6,998 nt of DNA, from positions 1-6,998 of the forward strand of contig PLXF01000191.1 of NCBI GenBank assembly GCA_003151315.1, written 5' to 3'. Both the position numbers and the translations under genes were made by a program. Below the pieces are notes generated by a model. The model was given only the letters and a program-made list of their open reading frames with translations. It ran no database searches and was not told where the DNA came from. Positions 1 to 6,998 of the stretch are shown one piece after another (within the stretch, counting starts at the first letter, position 1; each line of letters begins with the position of its first letter). This stretch comes from Parachlamydiales bacterium. Lineage in GTDB: Bacteria > Chlamydiota > Chlamydiia > Chlamydiales > SM23-39.

Positions 1-3000
1 GATCTTCATAGTAATAAATGAAATCGACATCGGGAACTGCGTAACGTCGGACTACAGCCTCTAATAGATGTTTAATCCGCCCCTCTTCTCCATAGACTTT
101 GGATTGGATGATTTGGTAACGCCGAAATTCTTTGATTGTGCGGCATTTCTTCCAGGTTGTTTCTAGAAGCTCTTGGGAGATTTCCTCTTTTTCGAATCGG
201 GCAACATCGCGGGTTAACACCCGGTCCATCCAATGGGACGTTTGGGGAGCTACCTCTTGCCGAGAGGGGAGCCAAGTAAAAGCTAAGACCCCTAATACAA
301 AAAGGAGCAAAAGAAAGGGGCGACTGTAGCGTGTGTAGCTCAATTCGTTATTCTCCCATGGCCTCTTTATAGGGTTTTAAAGCTGTTGTCCACTTCGGAA
401 TGTACTGGGACATGAGCTGAATTCCTCTCGTGTCGAGCGATTCAAAGAGAGCCAAATTAGTGGGCGTTTGCGGAAATAGGGGCGATCTATGGTGGCATTG
501 TTCGTAGACGTAACTCTCAAAATTGAGGAGATGGGCGGACTTATCGACCAATTGATGTTCTATAAGAAGGCGCAAATAATCTTCGGCGGCTTGCTGCGTT
601 AATGGCTGGTAGGATTGAAACACAATCAATTGCTGTCCTGTTTCGGCAAGATTAGCAAAATAGGTTAGATTCATCATCCGGGAAATCCCTTTACCTAGAC
701 TGGAGTGGTAGCTGAAGCGGGGAGGTGTTGGATCGGCAATGAGAAGATAGAGGTGGAGAAAGTTAGAGGACGCGGGCGGCGGCGTGGAATGGGGATTATC
801 TGCCAACTGAAAATAGCAATATTGGGGATAGATAATTTTGCAGGTGGAGATTTTTCCCTCCAGAGTTTCAATGTAGGCGATGGGCTGCAGGGGGTCGATC
901 GACACCTTTTCTAACGAGCAATTCAGTTCGAGGCGGATGGACGTTTTTTCGATTAGTTTAAGAATTTGACCGAGAAATTCATAGCAGCCGCCTGAAGGAT
1001 AGAAACTGCTTGATGGATGTAATCTGCATGAATCTAAAGGATTGTCGAGAGATACCATCTGACAACCGAGATACTCTGTCATGAAATGCAAAATTTGCGG
1101 GTCAGACCCGATATAGTGGCATCCCATATCGGCATGGGGCACCCCACAAATAGAAATGCTTTTCCAAGAGCCGCCGCATTCAGAAGCTTTTTCTATAATG
1201 AGAACTTTTTTCCCTATGTTATTTTGGTAGAGCGCTTCCAATAGAGAGAAAGGGCTCGTCCCCACGACAACGACGTCGTAGTCTATTGTTTGCGAGAAGA
1301 GAGAGAGGGTCCATACAAGACAAGCAATCAGAAAACGATTCACAAGAGACACACCTGGTAAAGGAGAGAATCTTAGCTTTTAGTTATTTAATTTCAAAAA
1401 AAAATCATCGAATTCGTATACTGAGACCATTCTTTTCGAATCCCGGGATGGTTTATGACTTTTTTTGAACAGAACAAACACTATATCTACTTTGCGCTCG
1501 CTGTAGTAACGGGAGCTATTCTCTGGGTCATTCCCCCGCCAGACGGGGTTACGGTTCCTGCATGGCATCTATTTGCCCTTTTTGTCGCGACGATCTTAGG
1601 CGTTGTGCTGAAACCTTATCCCATGGGAGCGATTTCGATTTTCGGCTTAACTGCAGCCGTTGTGACAAAAACGTTAACCTTTGAAGAGGCCTTTAGCGGC
1701 TTTGGAAATGACGTCGTCTGGCTAATCGTCTTTGCCTTCTTTATTGCCCGCGGCTTTATCTCAACCGGTCTTGGCGCTCGTGTAGCCTATAGGATTATGA
1801 GTCTGACTGGGAAAAATAGCCTGGGTCTTGGCTACGGTCTTGTAATGACCGATCTGATCCTAGCTCCCGCTATCCCCAGCATGACAGCCCGCGCCGGAGG
1901 GATCATCTATCCTATCTTGAAGTCGCTGGCCGACATATTTACCGGTCGATCGCATGATCCGAAAATGAGCGCTTTTTTAACGCTGGCCGCTTTTCAGGGG
2001 ACGACGATCACCTCCGCTATGTTCCTCACATCGATGGCTGGCAATCCGCTGATTGCCAAATTAGCTCGCGATAGCGGTGTGGAGATCTCCTGGGCGAGCT
2101 GGGCAATCGCCGCTTCAGTTCCAGGTTTGATCTGTTTAGCTTTAGTCCCTTACATCCTTTTCCGCCTCATTTCTCCCACAATTCGACACACACCGCATGC
2201 GAAAGAGATGGCTCACGAGAAGCTCCATCAGATGGGCCCTATGAAACCCAAAGAGTGGGTTATGTTTGGCACTTTTATCCTTCTCTTGGTTCTTTGGGTT
2301 TTTGGCCCCTTTTTCGGTATACGAGCGACCGTTGCCGCCATGGTTGGGCTTGTCATTCTCTTCGTCTCAGGTGTGCTGAAATGGAAAGATGCGTTGGAAG
2401 AGCAAGGTGCGTGGGATACCTTTGTCTGGTTTGCTACCTTGGTCACTTTGGCCTCGTTCCTCAATAAGTTCGGAATGGCCACCTGGTTTAGCGAATGGGT
2501 TGTAGGGCATGTATCGGGTTTTCAGTGGATCGTCGGATTTGTCGTCATTAGTTTGATCTATTTTTATACCCACTATTTTTTCGCTAGCAACGTAGCTCAT
2601 ATTGGCGCCATGTACGCGCCTCTTTTGATTGTTTCGATTGCACTTGGAACGCCTCCTGAGCTGGCTGCTTTGACTCTGGCCTTTTTCAGCAACCTGTTCG
2701 GAGGTCTTACCCATTATGGTTCAGGACCTGCACCGATTTTGTTTGGCTCTGGGTACGTTGGCGTTGGGCAGTGGTGGAAGATGGGATTGATCATCAGCTT
2801 CGTCAATATTGCCGTCTGGATGATCTGCGGCGGGATCTGGTGGAAAGTGCTGGGCCTGTGGTAAATTATGCGCGTTTCCTTTGAAAGCTTAGAGAAAAAT
2901 AACAGGATTGCAAGATAGACCATCCTGTTCATCTTGGGCGCGTCGTCCTTACGAAAATTTAACGCAAAGACGCCAAGCCGCGAAGACGCAAAGAAATAGA

Positions 3001-6000
3001 ATTGTTTTTCAACTTTGGGCACAAACTTTTCCGTAATGATAAAATTTTTGCGTCTTGGCGTCTTGGCGTCTTTGCGTTAAATTTTCGTAACCACCAGGGT
3101 CTAATTGACGACACGCCCTAATATCTGTTATTTTTTCCCCGTTTTTAAGGGGGCGGGATAGAAAATTAAATCGGTTCGGAGTACATTTTTCGTATGGCTC
3201 GATTTCATGAATTTATCCCTAAGTCGATCATAGCCTTTCAGGAAGGCTATAGTTGGGCTATTTTTAAAAAAGATCTTGTTGCTGGGGTCACTGTCGGGAT
3301 AATCGCCCTGCCGCTTGCGATGGCATTTGCGATCGCTTCGGGCGTTACTCCCGACCGGGGACTCTTTACTGCGATCGTCGCCGGTTTCTTGATCTCTGCT
3401 CTAGGCGGCTGCCGCGGCCAAATCGGAGGACCGACAGGCGCTTTTGTCGTAATCGTCTATGGGATTATTCAAAGAACAGGATATGAAGGGCTCGCCTTTT
3501 CCACTCTACTTGCCTCAATTCTTTTAATCCTATTGGGTATTTTCCGGATCGGATCGTGGATTAAATTTGTGCCACATCCTCTAGTGATAGGGTTTACAAC
3601 GGGGATTGCGGTTATTATTTTCTCTTCGCAAATGAAAGATTTTTTTGGCCTCGAAATGGTAACGCCTCCTGCCGATTTTATCCACAAATGGGCCGCCTAT
3701 TACGACGCCTTTCCCACCTTTGACCCAACCACTTTAGCCGTTTCTTTGAGCACTCTAGGCATTATCCTTCTCATACGCCGCTATTGTCCTTCTATTCCTT
3801 GGGGAATCGCTTCGATTGTCCTGGTCACGTTGTGCACGTTCCTGTTTGATATTCCGGTGGAGACCATTGCCTCCAAGTTTGGGGAATTGCCCCGTTCTTT
3901 ACCTTTTCCCTCATTTCCTTCCATGAACATCGTTTTTGACCGGTTTCCTGAACTGGCGATCGATGCGATTACCATCGCTTTTTTAGGAGCGATTGAGTCT
4001 CTATTATCTGCCGTAATCGCCGAAGGGATGATGGGTACCCGCCACAAATCGAATTGCGAGCTCGTCGCTCAAGGGATTGCGAATTTCGGATCGATCCTAT
4101 TTGGAGGGGTTCCTGCGACGGGAGCGATCGCTAGAACGGCAACGAATGTCAAATCAGGCGCACAAACACCCGTTGCCGGGATGATCCATGCCGTTACGCT
4201 GTTTTTAATTCTCTTAGCTTTTTCTCCGATCGTGAGCCTAGTTCCTCTCGCTGCTTTAGCCGCTGTTTTGGTGATGGTGGCTTGGGTAATGAGCGAGGCT
4301 GGCGTATTTATGCGGCTCGTTCGGGTCCCTTCAGGAGATATGGCGATTTTGCTAACCGCTTTTCTTTTGACCGTTTTTGTCGATATTACAGCGGCTATTA
4401 TGTTGGGGATGATCTTGGCCTCTTTCCTGTTTATGAAAAAAATGGGGGAAATGTCCCAAACGGTGCAGTTAACACCTCTATTTCGTGAAGAAAAAATGGA
4501 ATCGCCCGAAAAGATCGATCCCGATGCGATTCAAAATAAGAGCGTGCCTAAAGGAGTTGAGGTCTATGAAATCCAAGGTCCTTTTTTCTTTGGGGCGGCG
4601 GGTCTTTTACAGGGGCTCCTTTTAAATATCCGGTCCGCTCCGAAAGCGATCATTCTCCGGATGCGTCACGTCCCTTTAATTGACGCAACAGGGGCTCAAG
4701 CTCTCGAAGAGTTTTATCATAGATGCCAGCGATTGCATACGCCTCTCCTATTATCAGGTGTGCGGGGGCAGTTGGAAAAAGATCTGCGCCATTTTGGATT
4801 GATCAAGTTGATTGGCTCAGAGAGGATCTTTCCCCACATCGACGCAGCGCTAGCTTCTCTATATACCGATTCTTAAATCACGAACGGTATAAACATCCCT
4901 GCATTCCTTAATCGACTTGTAACTATTCAGCCTCTTTGATTAAACGTAAGTTATTGAACCACAGAGAACGGTAGAGAGCTAGAGAGGCCACAAAGCGTGG
5001 CAAAAAACGAGTTACCCCTTCCTCCTTTCAGCCTTCTCTGTGTCCTCTGTGGTTCAATAACTTACGTTTAACCTAGGTGGATCTGAATGGTTTACAACGA
5101 TTCTAAAATCACAATCTATATAATTAACATTTTAATTAACTTGTTTTTGTTAAAAATAACACTGTAAATTTTATATAATTTCTTGTATAATCTATTGTAA
5201 ATTACATTGATTTTTTAATTATATGACTCATATAGATAATATTAAAAAAATATCTACTCTCTTTCCCCTGGCTGTGACGGGTTTAGATGCGCTTGAAACG
5301 GCGGCTGCTCAGAAGTTTACGTCTCGCTTATGGGGCTCTTCTCTAATTGATCGAAAATCGATTGAGGGGAGGCTTTGCGATAAGATGAGGAAGTGGCTCC
5401 CTTTAGCCAAGGGCCATGTGCGCTTTCACTCAATTTTTACAGAGGCCTTATCCCATTGCAGACCGGCAATCATCGAGGCTCTTCCCTTAGCCTCCCAAGG
5501 ACCCCTTCATGAGATCCACCAGGACCATTTTTCTCCCCAAAGCCCCCCTTTGGGACTACTTGAACAGGCGCTTCAGGCAACGCCGGATTTGCCTAGAGGC
5601 GCCCTCCACTGGTCTCAGGATGTAGATTTTTTACATCGCACCTCGTTGTTGAGGGGGGTGGAAGAAAGTCCCCACGCCCCGTCCCCATCGATTTTCCAGG
5701 CGTTTTTTACTTTGCCGCACGCAAGTTTAGACGTGCAAGATCTACGAATCCTCGTCGCCTACTTAGGGCAATTCATACCCCTTACCTCTGTGGAGCAGCC
5801 CTTGCAGGAAGCGCTAACGCGCGAAGAGAGGCTCGAATCTCTTTCAACCAAAGGAATTAAAGAAGAAACCCGAGAAGAGGCTAAAACTGAATTGGCTATG
5901 CTAGCTGAAGAGTTGGCACAGGAAATAGGCGCCTTACGTCCCCAAGAAAAAAAGGTTATTATAGGGGGAACTATAGCTCGAGCCCCCAAACTTAATCTAA

Positions 6001-6998
6001 AAGCTTTGCAGAGCCCCTTTTTTGAAGAGCTACAGCGTATGCTCAACGCAGATGTGTTAGCGGATCATGCAAAGAATTTAAGCGTTCAAATCATCTCTGC
6101 TCTTAAAGCAAAGCTCCCGCGTTCAGAGAACTCAGATCTACGGCTGCAGACCATTTTGCAAAAGGGGTTAGTAGCTCAACTCTTTCCGGGATTGTCTACC
6201 TCTTTGTTTCATAACCGTTCATTGGCTGCTAAAATCCTTCTAGCTCCGGCGGAGGGCCTTCGACTAGGCGTATTGAAAGGGAGCGAGTCGATTTGCCACT
6301 GGCTGACAGAAAACCTCTCAAAAAAATTGACCGACCTGATAGCTGAGCAGGGGATGGAAGAGTTCTATGAAGCGGCGAAAGAGGGGAATTTACCCGAAGT
6401 TTTAGAAAAGAAACTGACTGTACATTTACAACAAGCGCTCGATTTGCTCCGCACCTCTTTTTTACAAAAGTTTTCCGAGCTTACCGATTTTCTCCCTTCG
6501 TACACCCCCCTTTTCATGCAAACATTTAAAATCGGGGATCCGGGAAGCGTAGAGCAGCCTGTTTGGTTTGAGATTGAAAAAGGGGAGGAGAATCTCTTCA
6601 CTCTATCTGTTTATGCAGGAGGCCCAGCCGCTTACCTACACACCTCGAATTCAAACGCCACGCCTCAGGTGAAGATCCAATACCGAAATGTAGAGGGGAA
6701 TCGGTTAGATGGGGATTTTTTCCATACCCTCCTTTCTTACCGGACCTTACCCCGCTGGGATTCACAAGCCTCCTATTCTTTGAACGATCTCTACAACGGT
6801 CTTTTGCATTCCCTGGGACAAGATCCTTCTGACCTCTCTAATCTGCCTGAAGCTCTAAGCGGCACATTCTCTGCCTATCGAGGACAAATCGGCACCCTTT
6901 TTGCTTACCTGCAAGGGTCCCTCGGCTTTACAGGAGGGGTTGATGAAGAGGATCTTTTATTCCACATACAAAAACGACTTCTTCTCGACGGGGCTAAA

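Overview
The window looks like chromosomal DNA from a Gram-negative bacterium with fairly compact genes. A chlamydia-like lineage (Chlamydiota, environmental families) is my best guess. It rests on the 2-oxoglutarate/malate-type DASS carrier, the GT90/CAP10-like N-terminus and a large unrecognisable protein of the kind common in those genomes. No rRNA or other marker gene is present, so this is inference. I see no tRNA or rRNA gene, CRISPR array or transposase gene.

Layout: (1) Positions 1-1343, minus strand: a two-gene unit. A secreted or membrane-anchored FAD/Rossmann-type protein (348-1343) is followed after 4 nt by a gene that starts at TTG (343) and runs off the left edge. Its N-terminus resembles GT90/CAP10 glycosyltransferases. 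(2) Positions 1344-1454: a short divergent control region with promoter-like elements on both strands. (3) Positions 1455-2864, plus strand: a DASS-family (SodiT1/YbhI-like) dicarboxylate carrier. (4) Positions 2865-3193: an intergenic region filled by a large nested palindrome built on degenerate 8-bp units of the type ACGCAAAG. (5) Positions 3194-4876, plus strand: a SulP-family anion transporter with a C-terminal STAS domain. (6) Positions 4877-5222: a second large palindrome of a different sequence family (ACCACAGAG-type), then a 120-bp stretch of 86% A+T carrying three TATAAT hexamers. (7) From 5223 to the right edge, plus strand: the first 592 codons of a large protein that I do not recognise.

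Functionally, the two transporters both belong to anion-carrier superfamilies and probably import or exchange organic or inorganic anions (dicarboxylates, sulfate or bicarbonate) at the inner membrane. The 329-bp palindromic gap makes a single simple transcript uncertain. The left pair probably acts in the envelope or periplasm, possibly in glycan modification.

The strongest unusual signal is non-coding. The sulP gene is bracketed by two long, concentric inverted repeats of unrelated sequence but similar design. The second is also associated with an imperfect direct repeat that covers the sulP stop codon. I do not see a clearly new multi-gene system. The palindromes and the large unknown protein are the parts worth pursuing.
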